Source of the DNA: Amblyomma americanum
Taxonomy: Eukaryota > Arthropoda > Arachnida > Ixodida > Ixodidae
Direction: 5' to 3'
Assembly: GCF_052857255.1 (NCBI RefSeq)
Contig: NC_135497.1
Span: 346,059,751-346,123,750 of the forward strand
DNA: 64,000 bases
In this document: positions 1 through 11,214 of the stretch, one piece after another
Layout of the letters: each line of letters opens with the position of its first letter
Numbering within the stretch: position 1 is the first letter of the stretch
The notes under the pieces: model-generated
What the model saw: only the letters and a program-made list of their open reading frames with translations
Told to the model about the DNA's origin: nothing
Database searches by the model: none
Program-made: the position numbers and the translations under genes

Positions 1-1000
1 ACACTAACAAGCATATAAAATGCATAAAATATATGCAGCACACGCTCATACAGAAAGTTAAATTATTGTATTCTAGCAAAGCAACATTAGGAGAAATTAT
101 AAAGTTAAGTATTTATTATTCCACTCTCCAGCAGGAATACTCTTAGTGTCCTGCTTCAAATACGTGCCCTGAAATCAGTCCTGTTTCCTAGGTTATTTAA
201 AAATATGGGGACTTGGTGGTTTACGTGTTGGGTGTCATAGTTTGTACGTATGCGTGGTGTTCTAAGTGTTTCTTTTCATAAGCAGTATCTACTTGCCGTC
301 TAATAGATCGGCACATCTACGTAGGGGAGACAGCGAGTCATTGTTTGCCTTTTACGCTTTTTTTACTTGTTGCAAAGTTTTAGCACATAGGCGTTATTTT
401 TATTTCCCACTATTGCGGCTGCTGACTGAACTATTGAACGCGAGACCTCGTGTTTGGAAGCAGAACAGTGAAGCCATCGAGAAACTACGGCCTTTCATGG
501 TCGTAGTTTCTTTGAGCTGCACGGCACTCACATGTGGTTATAGCGCCTAATGTGCACCTTGTGTTCGCAGCCTAATTCGCTCCATGGACGCAACGCGTGC
601 CTTTGCAACCCTCTTGCGAAGTAGTCACTCTGCTTCGGACTGTATTAGCTGCCGTCGTATGACGTCACTTAGGCCTTTCTACAAAAACCTGCAACGTACG
701 CATAGATCACTAAGATGTCGTAAGAAACTGCCTGCAAAACTGCGCCGTGCTACATAACGCCGGCCGGTATACAGTTGCGCCGCATATTTTCACATCCGTC
801 AAAATCTAGCTGGAGAAAGAACAATGTTGACTCCGTAATGGAGCCCAAACGAACGGCGAAATTCAGCGCAAAAAATACGGAGTAGCAAGGGCGCTTTCTT
901 CCTTTGTTCCATCGCGACACACCATATGTCAAGAGGAGCATGCTGGCGTGCTGTCTCGGCTATTTCTCGTGACCTTCCTCCTCCTGTCCTCAAGCTGCGC
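1..1000. other. Intergenic stretch, nothing assigned
   Basis: AT-rich at the left edge, more balanced towards 1 kb. Short open frames occur on both strands (for example 266-550 plus, 929-1219 minus), but they overlap each other, show no recognisable domain and have no clear splice signals. I see no RNA gene and no repeat family that recurs elsewhere in the window. Confidence 0.5.
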
Positions 1001-2140
1001 TTTTAGAGACGAGGAAAAATGATTTCCAGTATCATTAAGAACAGGACTGGAATGAAAAAAAAATTGTCCATAAACAGCAACAAACATTCCATAAACGCGG
1101 CACACACTAACACTAAGTGCGCAGCTTATGAGCGACTTCCTATCTGTATTTTTGTTACCCTGCGTAGACTCCTTCAGCTTTGGCCGGCTAGGGTGCCGCC
1201 CTCGAGAGGCGAACGCCACAAGAGAGATACCGTCAAGATGAACGCCACCAAGAGCAGCAACAAGCCGTCAAAACACGCTCGCCAAGGCAGCAGAAAATCG
1301 CCCGAGACGTATCGAACCAGGACGAAGCCGGCGCAGCAAGTCATGCACGCCCGAGGGGTGGTGATCCTGCCAGTCTCCTCTAGAACAACCCTTCCTCTCT
1401 TCCCTCCCCTGCCCTGCCTTGGCGTGATCCAAAACGGCGCGGACTCGGCCCCCGCGGCCGCCGCTGTCGGCAACGGCTCGGTCGGTCACAATCGGTGAAA
1501 AATGATCCGCGATGCGCGCTCTCCTTGTTCCGCTGGCCCGGCTGTGTTCGGCGGCGGCGCAGTGTCACGCGGCTGCTCTCTTTCTCCCCCACTCGACTCG
1601 TTTTATGCCGGCTCCGTTCGCGACTTGTTCGTTTACTTCGGTCAGGCCCGTTGTGTCTGGCCGCTTTTTCGACGTCCTTGTTATGTTCTGTTCCTCTGGC
1701 CACCCCTTCATGGACTGTCTCTAAGGAAGTGGCATGGACATGATGTGCCGTGCGACAAAGCGTAAGGCGCGGACTAGAGGGTCAACAAGGGCGGACATGG
1801 GACTTCCAGAGGCTGAGAGCACGGAACGAAATGGGACGCGTGGTACGACGAGAACCGACGAGACGCAATTTGCGTACCGCGCATTTGCTGAGTCGCTTCC
1901 ACTCGGTCGCAGCGTTGACAAAAAGCTCTTCAACTGCACAGGCACCGAAGCCGCATCACTCCGGGGAGGTGTTGAAGCAAGCTTATAGCAACGCTTTCGG
2001 GAAGGCGACGCTAAAATTATTCATTTCAAGTATTAAAATCAATAGTGAGGAGCGAGTGCGTGCTTTAGCGGCTGGAGGACTATGGGGGAAGAGAAGGAGC
2101 TTTGAGCTCCTTCCCAGAGGGGAGACCATTTGATAAGGTG
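1001..2140. other. GC- and CpG-rich stretch with overlapping open frames
   Basis: Base composition shifts to high G+C with many CpG dinucleotides, most strongly at about 1180-1710. That alone removes stop codons and explains overlapping open frames on both strands (1019-1498 plus, 1380-1703 minus, 1750-2133 plus). Their translations are rich in Arg, Ser, Pro and Ala and show no domain I recognise. The stretch could be an unmethylated promoter island or a 5' exon of an unseen gene, but no TATA box with an adjacent convincing exon and splice donor was found. Confidence 0.3.
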
Positions 2141-2814
2141 GCGCTCCTAAACTGTAATCCGCATTGACTACATGTAAAAGGTTTGCTGTGGCCGCCATTT
2201 TTACTTCCAAATGCGAGAAAATGTCAGTAGCGCAGTAGATCCGTAGATGTCACTGGTATATATGAGCAGTGGTCCTACGCCGCGTCGCAAAGTAGTTGGG
2301 GCAATAAATGAATGAATGAGTTTATTGAGACGAAAAGGGGAAGGGGTGGGCCACGGTAGAACTCATTCAGTGGGCATCAGCACGGTCATCTGCAGGTGTC
2401 AGCTAGGCAGAATCATTATTTGTATAGTTATTCACATATAGCTGCACACTCGAAGGCATTGTCGAAGCGGGGAACAAGTACATAGTGCATGCGTGACGTG
2501 AGTGCAACTACAAAAATAAGCAACGGAGACAAAAATACACGTTATTAACAAGAAACAGTTCAAAACAGCTTGTAACTGTTCATAACTAGCTGCGAATGTT
2601 TGTCCTTTTCTTTACCGAGATGTTCAATTTTTCGCCGAAATTTCAGTGCTTCGCTCTCCTTTACTGTAGGCTTTGTATTGCCTACTCAACATGACCGCGT
2701 TGCTAAAAGCAGAGACAACGTTCACTAGGACAGCGTCCATGAAGTCGGTTTTAAAGAGAAAGCTTTACTGACTTAGTCAAGCCAAGGTCATCGGCTCCGC
2801 AATTTGACCTTGAA
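2141..2814. other. Unassigned stretch with an AATG run
   Basis: No gene seen. A short AATG/GAAT run near 2307-2322, followed by a GTTTATTGAGACG-type string, resembles the 3' tail of a retroposed element read on the opposite strand. The rest is ordinary mixed-composition DNA. Confidence 0.3.
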
Positions 2815-3065
2815 GTGAAGGAGCGGTGGAGGGGTGGCAGCCACGTGGCATACACGTCACTCGCCGCCGCCGTGCCGACCGCCGTGCCACCGCCGCCTTG
2901 GCGGCTGCGACCACGTGCCCAACCACGTGACTTGCCGTTTGCTGGAAAAAGGAGCCGGCGCCGCTCTCGCGGCATTCGCATTGCAGTTCTCGCTATGGGC
3001 GGAGCGAGTCGGCCGGAGCCGTGTACGTCGTCGGGGCGATTTCGCTAAACCACGCTCAGCTGAGC
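2815..3065. repeat. CACGTG-rich repeat, diverged relative of the 30.8 and 31.6 kb copies
   Basis: A GC-rich block with several CCACGTG strings (2840, 2910 and 2925 region), a run of GCC/CCG triplets, and a right end carrying GCTAAACCACGC and AGCTAAACTGC. The inverted copies at 30841-31084 and 31615-31921 share the same ingredients (CCACGTG clusters, GCCGCC run, GCTAAACC end). I infer membership of the same dispersed repeat family; no target duplication was identified. Confidence 0.35.
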
Positions 3066-4060
3066 TAAACTGCAACCATTGTTTTGAGCTGAATTAGTAT
3101 TCGGACAGCGCAGTTCAGATTGCAGTAACCTCGTTGCCTCGTCTCGTGCTGTGAAAACCCTTCATGACTCTTTCGTGCCTTTCGCTTGCCTCAGACGCCT
3201 CCTCCCTTCGACACCTGCGTCACGCACCGTGGAGTCCTGACGCTGAAGCCGCCTTACCTCTGTTGGAGATGGGGCTTCAACGCCACCGGTGCCGCCAGAG
3301 TTGGAGACGGAGGGGCCCTTGAGCAGGCTGACTCGTTCAGCACCGCAGGTCCCGGATCCGAAGGACGTTGTCAGATTCCGTTAAGGAGAAAACTGTACAG
3401 TAGGTTTATTTACATTTTTACAAGCGTAAAGTTCAATAGTGGGATTCTTTACTGCACTCGATGTCGAGTTTTATAGCGGTCCTCTTCCCTTAATTCCCCA
3501 GGTTGAGGACGCCCTCTCCGAGGTGGGAGTGGCCTGAAACTTTCACCTGCTCGCATAAACTCGCGCCACCGCACATACGGACACGCGCCCGTCACATGTT
3601 GAGCCTGGGAGAGGGGAGGATACCGTCGGAGTAATGTCCTCTGGCCAGCTGAAGGTTTCCACATGCTACCGACACCTGTTCATCAGATGACAACCGACGC
3701 GCAAGGGCAGAACGCAAGGTCGGGAGAGAAGCCGAAAGCGGTCCGTTGTCCTTAGAGATGCTTGCGATGGTTGGGGACGATGACCGCCAGCCCACCGCGA
3801 TGCTCGGCACGCCGAAGAGCCACCGGAAACGACGCCCTTTTGTTCCCCGACATAGTCACGTCGATTGGGGAAGATAACGTCCGCTTGCTCGTCGCAGCAG
3901 CGTCGGAGACTTCGGAAAGGGGTCCGGTTGTGCTCAAACTTCAGGACTGCGCTCTTTCGGGTCCCGCTCTCCTACCGGGCAAAGCTTGGTAACGGGAACC
4001 AGCTGACACCTGGGTCCTCTCCGTGTGGTCCTTGACGGCAGGCCTGGGAGCGATCAACAT
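3066..4060. other. Unassigned stretch with possible broken coding relics
   Basis: Open frames at 3186-3476 plus, 3592-3810 minus, 3752-3937 minus and 3762-3992 plus are short, overlapping and unrecognised. The two minus-strand frames overlap, as a frameshifted coding relic would, but I cannot name a family. An ATTTACATTTTTACA-type AT-rich string near 3408 follows a GC-rich block and could be a transcript end. Nothing else is seen. Confidence 0.25.
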
Positions 4061-4312
4061 TTAAGTTTCTCGGAGGCACCCAGTACAAACAGCTTTGCTG
4101 GCTGCCAACAGGCGAGGCTTGCTGTTGCCGTTGCTACTAACAAGTCTGGCTGTTGCCGTTCTTAACGCATCATACTCGGCGGCATTCATCTCAGAATCTT
4201 CGTTCTGCGGCTTCTTTGCGGCTTTGGCAGTGCGCTCTGCGTGGTCTTGGCGCCCGTGCCTTTTGGCCTCGCATTCTGCTGCACGAAGTTCCAAGTCTGG
4301 GTGGGTTCATTG
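4061..4312 (-). pseudogene. Possible STPR-like coding relic
   Basis: The minus-strand frame has no ATG near its start (a stop lies just upstream) and encodes about 80 residues. It begins PDLELRAAECEAKRHGRQ and continues into a charged Ala/Glu/Arg/Lys-rich segment ending AALRET-like. The spacing of the Arg, Ala-Glu and Lys-Arg positions resembles the 23-residue STPR peptide repeat found in FMBP-1-like DNA-binding proteins and in many arachnid repeat-encoded proteins. Only about one good unit and one decayed unit can be seen, so this is a fragment at best. The resemblance is from memory of the family pattern. A chance Arg/Ala-rich frame is the main alternative. Confidence 0.25.
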
Positions 4313-4557
4313 GCATCAGGTTTTTGGCTATGCTTAAAGTTTAATGAATATATTGTGCATGTGAATCCTTCAAAACTACCCACGGTCCCAATCATCCCTT
4401 CCAAAAGTTGCCCAGAAATCTTTCCTTCAAGGAAGCATGTCACAGGGGCTCACAGTTGAGTCATCGCTCAAAGTCCCGTCGCATGCCTAAAGCTCACCAG
4501 CGGCTCGAATGGCGGAACCAACAGGAGCTTCGTAGGGCCTTATATGTGCAAGTAAGC

Positions 4558-4814
4558 ATAATCGTAGTCTGCGTCACCCTTGTGTAGAGCGCTCCAACGG
4601 CGCCGCCCTCCCCTGCATAAAAGTAGACATCTAGTCGCAGTATCGAACTTTTAAAGGCTAGGCTTGCGCGGAAGTATAGCCACACAAGCGTGCAAGCTAG
4701 GTGGGCGGAAGCAATTTGCCCGCGAACCAAGTAATACTTTCTAATTTCACTTTTGACTGCGTGGTGCAGACTGCTCGAGCGCTCTGCACAAGGGTGACGC
4801 AGACTGTACGTTAT
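4558..4814. mobile_element. Palindromic MITE, about 257 bp
   Basis: The two ends are inverted copies. The left arm (4558-4593) carries AGTCTGCGTCACCCTTGTG and then TAGAGCGCTC. The right arm (4777-4814) reads GAGCGCTCTGCACAAGGGTG then ACGCAGACTGTACGTTAT. The arms match over about 35 bp with few differences. The interior has no coding capacity. This is the architecture of a miniature inverted-repeat transposable element. The superfamily cannot be fixed because no clear target duplication is seen. Confidence 0.55.
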
Positions 4815-5619
4815 CTCTGTCGATGGTCCTGTTATTTCTTACAGAAGAACTTATCGAATCCCTATATTTGTGCACTAAGGTACATTTTGTGGAGCCTCTA
4901 GCTCAAGCATTAAAATAAGGTAGCTATTTTCTTGCATATATGCTCCACCATCTATATACAGTAAAATGCGGGACACATTTGTGAAGGGGGTAGCGTGCCT
5001 GACGTCCCTCGCTGCAATCGCTACTTGACGGGCCGCAGCGTTCGCCCCCTTAACTGCCGTGAGCTTCAACAACGCATGCGCCCACCTTGGCCACCTTCTC
5101 ACCTTGGTATGCTTCTGCGTCAAACTGCTGTTACCGACATAGCCGAACCATCTGCTTTGGCGTCAAAGCCGCGTAGCGTTCTCAATCTAGAAGACGCTTC
5201 CTAGTAATGATCCATCCCCCTCCCCTCTATACCAGCGCGGTAGGCAAGGTGAGCCATGCTTTACGCAGCAACTGCCATCACATTCCAAGTGCCGCCCTCG
5301 GGTATCAGCTGGTGAATGCCATAGTCTAAAGTAAATACTAAATACAGCCCACTCCGTAGAGTAGCGTGAAGGGAAAGGTGGCAGGCCTGCTCGCCAGACG
5401 CACGCTTTTTGCAGCGAAATCTGTATTAGCTTTGTATAAGCCATTTAGGGGTACAATGGCAGCCGTAACGCGTTACGCCGTAACTAGTTACGCTATTGAT
5501 GTTCAGATGTCCACCGAGAAGCGAGACAGTTACTTCGCAGTTCCTTTTCTCTAAACTAACTAGAGGCTCACTCCTGGCCGTCGGTTGGAAAGAGTGAAAA
5601 CACATTGGTGCCTTCCGCC
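4815..5619. other. Unassigned stretch
   Basis: Overlapping short frames on both strands (4875-5123 minus, 4995-5204 plus, 5187-5444 minus) without recognisable products. Around 5467-5492 there is a small palindromic patch built from GTAACG and GTTACG words. Nothing else is supported. Confidence 0.35.
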
Positions 5620-5712
5620 TCCATCGAAACACGGCCGCCGCGGTCATGTTCGAATGCGGGTACTCCAGCTCAGTAGCTGAGCGCCCTAAGCACTGAGCCA
5701 CCCAGCCAGGCG
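5620..5712 (-). mobile_element. Decayed SINE head, minus strand
   Basis: Read on the minus strand, this has a degenerate box A (GTGGCTCAGTGC type), AGCTACTGAGCTGG, a box B remnant around CATTCGAACAT, and then the GCCGCGG and TTTCGATGGAGGCGG words that follow the head in the better copies at 24586 and 32041. The distal body and tail are missing. It is an old, 3'-truncated copy of the main tRNA-headed SINE. Confidence 0.6.
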
Positions 5713-5941
5713 GAGCCCAATGGTGCTATGTTGCCAGACTAGCAAACACGATGATTTGCAGGCGCCTTCCACAGAGCGCCGGGCTTCTAAAGCATCGGGA
5801 CTTTCCTCTAGGAACCGCTACATGCGCGAGATGTTGCCTAAACGAGTTTGAAAAAAAAAATTGATGTTTGCCGTTTATTCTTTGTCTCCGTTCAAGTTAT
5901 CTGCGAAGTTAGCTTCGCCAACTACGCATAAGATCAATGTC

Positions 5942-6777
5942 CAGTGTTGCCGAATCGTGGGAAATTTCACATATCGTGGGAAAATCAAGCCCCGGAGGGA
6001 AAAAGGGAATTTTTAAAAATAACCCATTGAAAACGTGGGAAATTTTTGTTTCGCTCAAGACCGGTGTTCTAAATGCGCTTTCTCGGGAAAATGTGTAGAA
6101 ATGAAGGGAAAATGCTGTTATCATGGCGGCCTGACTAGAGTTGCGAGAAGAAATTTGGCTTGATGTTTCCCTTTAATTTGATGCCTAGGCTTTGATACCC
6201 TGCTCTGGCCTATTCAGGTTCATTCAGGCTTCGAGTGCTGCGTGCTTGGATTTCTTCCAAGCTATACTGGCAGTGACCCTTCCATTAATTGCTTCCAACC
6301 ACTCCCAGCTCTTTAGTCACACAATCCCCTATGTACGCATGTTTTTGTAAAGGAATTCCAGAAAATTTCTATGGTCTATACAGGAGAGGCTAGAAAGGAA
6401 ATGGAAATACCCGAGCTGGTCCCCGTCCCATAAGGAGTGGCCTACCTGGACCGTCCAGGCAGTAGGACAGTCATGAGAACGTCCCGCGAGAGATTTTTCC
6501 GGCAGGTCGATGCATATGCCTTTTAATTCAATCCAGCAAACGCAAAAACTAATAAAACGAAGTGGTGATTGACTATGATTCGATCAAGTACAATCCAGCC
6601 ATGTTGTTCAATATCTATGGGCTTTATATGTTTTTGTTTTACTCATTTTCATATTTATTACCTTGGCTGCATGCACTCTAAAACTACTATATTTTGAAAA
6701 AAAAATATTTGTGGGAAAAACTGGGAAATTTTGAGCCAACAACTGAGAAAAACCAACTGGCCAATGCGGCAACACTG
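5942..6777. mobile_element. hAT-type non-autonomous DNA transposon
   Basis: The termini are inverted repeats: CAGTGTTGCCGAAT at the left end, and CAGTGTTGCCGCAT as the reverse complement of the right end. Each is directly flanked by the 8-bp word TCAATGTC (5934-5941 and 6778-6785), a perfect target-site duplication. An 8-bp duplication plus a CAGTG-starting terminus is diagnostic of the hAT superfamily. The 836-bp interior is AT-rich, with GTGGGAAA words repeated near both ends, and has no transposase. A block near 6388-6500 of different texture may be a nested insertion. The element would need a hAT transposase in trans. Confidence 0.8.
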
Positions 6778-6894
6778 TCAATGTCACTTATAATAACGTC
6801 ATTGGAAAAGGGGATACACGGAGAAAAGCTTCTGCAATTGCAGTGCTGAGATTGTGAATTGAAGTCAACCATGGAGCTTTCAAAATACGCAGAA

Positions 6895-6975
6895 CAGAGC
6901 CGTGAGGTAAAGGATAAAAGAAGTGAAAGAAGGAAGGGAGAAAGAGGTGTCGTAGTGGAGGGCTCCGCGCCGGAG
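6895..6975 (-). mobile_element. SINE tail fragment, minus strand
   Basis: Reverse-complemented, this reads GGAGCCCTCCACTACGACAC, then a CTCCCTTCTTTCACTTCTTTTATCCTTTAC-type string. That is the same order as the tail segment at 37383-37480. The head is missing. Directly rightwards, 6990-7040 holds a CTTTCTTCTTTCACTCCCACC string in the opposite direction, giving a local inverted arrangement. Confidence 0.5.
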
Positions 6976-7425
6976 CCTCGGCAAGCCGCGGCTCCTCTTT
7001 CTCTCTTTCTTCTTTCACTCCCACCATCCAGTGTTCAGTGAGATCACAGCGTCGGTTCTCCGTCAGGTAGTTACACACAGTGACCGAACGCTCCGCGAGT
7101 TCTACCTTGAACGATTAATAACTGGACGCCCCACTCCAGTTGTAACCAACACAGTGCTGTGCGCGTGTGTTTTAATTCCTCCAACATGAACTAATCACGC
7201 GCACAACCTGGACACATTTCTTATTGTGTAAATAGTTTGTACATATTACTTCTCCCCCTATCCTATCTTCCTGTCCCCTCACCTCTTTCATTTCATTTCT
7301 CCATTCTGCCTGCTATCCTTTATTTCCGCTGCCCCAGCTCAGGCGCTTCAGCATCGATGGCAGATGCCGGGGCTAACAAAAATCTTTTCCTTCCTTTTTA
7401 CTATTATTTTTAATAAAACCACTAC
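6976..7425. other. Unassigned stretch with a retroelement-like 3' tail
   Basis: 7000-7180 has no gene. From about 7200 to 7425 the plus strand reads like a polyadenylated transcript end: TGTAAATAGTTTGTACATATT, a C/T-rich block, GATGGCAGATGCCGGGGC, then a T-rich string and AATAAA at 7412. I suspect the 3' end of a LINE of another family, but no coding part precedes it. Confidence 0.3.
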
Positions 7426-7533
7426 CACCTGAGATCACAGCGCCATCTGTGGCAGCAACTACTAATCACGTTTCGAGATTTCGTGGCATTGCTACCACCC
7501 TGAGATCACAGCGCCATCTGTGGCAGTAACTAG
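7426..7533 (+). repeat. Two-copy tandem repeat, about 70-bp period
   Basis: The phrase CTGAGATCACAGCGCCATCT followed by GTGGCAG and TAACTA-type sequence occurs at 7430 and again at 7500. A shorter third occurrence of TGAGATCACAGCG lies at 7040. The two adjacent units differ mainly in their distal halves. Confidence 0.6.
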
Positions 7534-7809
7534 AAAACAGCAGATCTCGCATTGAGACTTGCATCGCCATCTACAATAGCATTGTAGAAACAACCACCTG
7601 CCGCGTGCCAATGATGACGTCACGGTCAAATATGGTGGATAGAGGTAGAACTATGCGAGTATGACGTCAGGGGACGAAATGGCGGCACAGTTTAGCTTTC
7701 TCAAATTCAAGATGGCGGACATTAAAATTTGTTGTGCCCTCGCATCTATTTTCCCCCTCACCTCCCCGCCCCAACAAATATTCTATAACGGGTAGCAAAA
7801 CTGTCGCCT

Positions 7810-10290
7810 TAAAGGGGCCATGACATGGTCGTTCTTCATATTGCAGTTCTGTGCTTCAGTAACTAATACAAGAGGTTATGATTCAGTTTCCGAAATTTGG
7901 CTGCCCTGGACGCACTGTAGAATTAAAAAAATTCGATCGAAATTGAGAACGGGGAACTCCTCCCACCGGCAGCGACCGCCATATTGAATGCTCTCGTGAC
8001 GTCACTAGGGCCTACACGGAGCAACGTCGTCTGCTCTCGTTGCTGCAACGTGCGCAGCGAGGTCCCGTTCCCCCCTGTACTTTCGCAGGTGATCGAAGTA
8101 GCAGTTGTCCCCCATATATGAATGACTGGTACCGCAAAAGCGATAATAACAGCAACGCAGTTTTTCTTCGGTATAGGTAGGGCCCGGTCACACTAGGCCG
8201 ATGCGACGGCGATCGGCAGTCGGTTGGCTGGTCGGTATGCAAATGCCGTCGCTGACGCACCGGTCTGTCACGCTAGACCGACGACGACGACGCCAGCACG
8301 ACCAACGACCCCGTATCGCAGTAGTGTAAAGAGTGAACTTAGTGGGAACTGGCAGAGTGTGGTGGGGGACTAGTTGGTATGACATTCTATCAACTTAAGA
8401 CCTTGAAAACTTATTGGTCCTGATCATGCCAGCCACGGCGACATACGTGATGTGCGTGCACCAGCGAAGATGTGCTTTCATTCGGTGCTTGCTCGTAGAA
8501 CCTTTCGGCGAGACTAGCGAGTACTTCTTTCGGGGAGACTAGCGACACGGGCAGAAAACGCCGCACGACGGTGCCGCTCGCCGCCGTCGCCTGCATGGGC
8601 TTGTGCAGCCGAGCGAAAGCTTCACGCCCGGTCAATAGACGGCCCGAAAAACTCTGCTTGTGTACCTTATCCGTATCGAAAAAAGCGAAACGAGCGGCTG
8701 CATTTCATATCTCCACACTTTCTTACTAATCAGCGGGGAACTCTTGCCAGATTCTTGAATTTCGGTCAACGGTGGGGCGCCGGTCCCTTTCGTGACGAGG
8801 CCTAGCGAGTACGCAGGATTCGTGTCTGCGATTTCGGCGATTGCGGAGAGCGAATGCGCAAGTTTTAGAGCCCGAAAATAGCTGTCGAGCGTAGTTTTGG
8901 CTACAGTGCCCTCAAAGCGACGACTGCCTACATCGCAGGGCGCGAGTACAACGAGGGGGGAAGTGTCGATATGTGACCCGGTCTTCACAGCATGTGCTTT
9001 GAAGGCAGCCGGCAGCAGCCATCGGCGTCGACTGTGGACAACAAATCTGGTTGTTTTCCTTAATTCAAGTAATGCCCGAACGTATTTTTGGCTAGAGCGA
9101 TTTAAAATCAAATATTGTTGACATAAGAGGAAGGAGATACAATTAAGCGGGAAGCGCCGGTCCTACGCGAAGCGTTTCCCAAGCAGGCGGTATAGCATCA
9201 GCGGCACTTAATTATTGCAATGTTATCATAGTGTGTAAATGAGTAAAACTACAATCTGTGAGCAATACTACGTAATATTTAAGATAAGCAGAGCCCACCT
9301 TGCGTTTTATGCCACGCAAACGAGCAGTACTGTTTGCGCACAGCTATGTAAACAACCCCAGCGCGGGGCTGCAGTTGTAATCGTCGCATTCCTGGCCACA
9401 ATGCGCACGCACAGTAAAAGCTAAATGATGTACTATTATTTTCAAGCACTCATTTAGACGGCGGCGACTATTCTTCGGTGCGGGCAGTGAAAGCATTCGA
9501 GTCGCGTAGGGTTTTGCGAACGCCTTGGTTCCTGCAAAAGGGTTCTACGAGCCGAAGGAAATGTATGTTCGACTTACAAATGCACACACGCAGCGGGGAA
9601 GTCGTCTCATTCGGCACTTTTCCCTCCTCCTTTCGTGCTTCAAGGTTACTCTAATGCATCCTTGTGGTAATTTGAGTTTAATTATCGAGCCGATGAATAA
9701 TGGAGAAGAAATTGGTAGCCAGCTACACGCCGCAGCTTTCACGGCGCACATCGGCGATGGCACACACGGCACGTGCCGCTTTTCACATACGGGAGCACTT
9801 GACTGCTCAAGAGAGACCACGCTCATAACATACAAATAACATGTTTCTGAGCGTAAATAATAAAGGAGGGGTTCATCGATTTCTGTTTCCTCAACAATCA
9901 CAAAACGGGCGCCACGAGCAAGTCTGCTTTCCTAAGGATTACTCAGCTCGCGTACTAAGCTGAAGGCTTCCGAAAAGAAAACACGGAAAATGCATTTTAT
10001 TTCCATAACCCAAAAAAAAGAAAACTTTTCGAGCGACCGCCGTCTACGGTGTGCATGCAAGCACCTCAACAGCACGCAGCAGACGACGCGGGGCGGGTAT
10101 GCCCCTGGTATGTCAGCGATCAGAGATTGCCAGACCAGCAAGAAGTTTGCAGAAGAAATGAAAAAAACTCGTTTTGAAAATATATACCGCACAGAATCAA
10201 CTAAAACTTGGGGAATTTTAATTTAATGTGTTGAACATTAAATGCGATAAGCAGGGTATGCGTGAAAACAGGCTGCCATGGCCCCTTCAA
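7810..10290. mobile_element. Possible TTAA-flanked DNA element, about 2.5 kb
   Basis: The left edge is TTAA then AGGGGCCATGACATGG. Near 10289, the reverse complement reads TTGA then AGGGGCCATGGCAGCC, an inverted terminus of about 17 bp with one difference in the TTAA. TTAA targets are typical of piggyBac and Kolobok elements. The interior includes a 159-codon minus-strand open frame (8632-9111) that lacks an ATG near its start, and another at 9545-9901. Neither matches a transposase I know. GGGCCCGGTCACACTAG at about 8180 looks like the terminus of another, nested element (PIF/Harbinger-like wording). The two edges could also be unrelated repeats. Confidence 0.3.
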
Positions 10291-10465
10291 GGGACCGCCA
10301 TACAATCATACATTCTGTCTGTCTGCTATTGCCAGGAAGAAAGAAAAGGAAAGTCACAGGCCTGCTCACTGGCTCAAGCCGAGCCACAATCGCTACCACG
10401 TGCAGAAAGTAGGAGAGTTGAAAGATGGGATAGAAAGACAGGATAATAATGACGCGCTAAAGACA

Positions 10466-10592
10466 AGGCCGATCCCGGAGGTAGTGCAATACCGGGCCAA
10501 CCGGTGGCGGAAGGGAAGCAACCTTCAAACTCTCCGCCACATTTCCAAAAATAAGTTTAATAGGACCCGTAACAGATATTCTACGGGGTCCG
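10466..10592 (-). pseudogene. U2 snRNA-derived pseudogene
   Basis: The reverse complement carries the 3' half of U2 in the correct order. First comes a degenerate TATCTGTTACGGGTCC segment (stem IIa region), then TTATTTTTGGAAA (Sm-site region). Next is a hairpin closed by GTGGCGGA and TCCGCCAC (stem III position), and finally CCCGGTATTGCACTACCTCC plus GGG. The last is stem-loop IV with its TTGCAGTA loop changed to TTGCACTA. The 5' half with the branch-point pairing region (GTAGTA context) is missing or unrecognisable, so it cannot be a functional U2. It is probably a 5'-truncated retroposed copy. Confidence 0.7.
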
Positions 10593-11214
10593 GACATTCG
10601 CACCTTCAATCATACATTTATATAATCTCCCACAATATGAGGCACCCATCCGGGGACAGTTGTGTACGCAATTTGGTAGGCAAATAAAACCTTATGCGTT
10701 GTCGTATAAATAGAACCACAATTAAATAATAGGTAAACATAGTATACATGCATTTACTAATTGAAGCGTTACCATACTGCACCGCAAGCTGAATTTTAGA
10801 CCCACATTGACCCCCAAACGAAGCAAATTTCGTTTGGGACTATCTTTGGGGCCTGTAACTCGACAACGGGTAGACGTGCATAGGAATTTCCCTGATAGAT
10901 GGCGCTAGGCGTCGATCGCTCCGCTAACGCTCGTTACTTCAAGGTCTTCCAGACGGCGGAGGCCTTTTTGATGATTACATATTAGCCGAACAGCCAAAGA
11001 TGCTTCTATCAGTACGCACGCGGACGCACGCACAGATTGAGTGTCATTTGATAAAAGTTGAGGCGCAGTTTCATTCAATTAATCGAAATTCATTGCCAAG
11101 GCCAGCCCGAGGGAATGCGGCTTCCACAAGTTACGGGACCGTGCGATGCATAGATACGAGGAATTGCGGACAGCAGTCTCGGTACAGGGAGACGAAAAGC
11201 AAATAAGTATATTA
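10593..11214. other. Unassigned stretch
   Basis: No gene seen. Around 10811-10838 is a short inverted pair (CCCAAACGAAG and TTTCGTTTGGG), a potential small hairpin. The open frame 11000-11206 plus is short and unrecognised. Confidence 0.4.

Noticed and set aside
1019..1498. 159-codon frame as a host gene
   Set aside because: It lies in a CpG-rich block where every frame is open, minus-strand frames overlap it, and no domain or splice context supports it.
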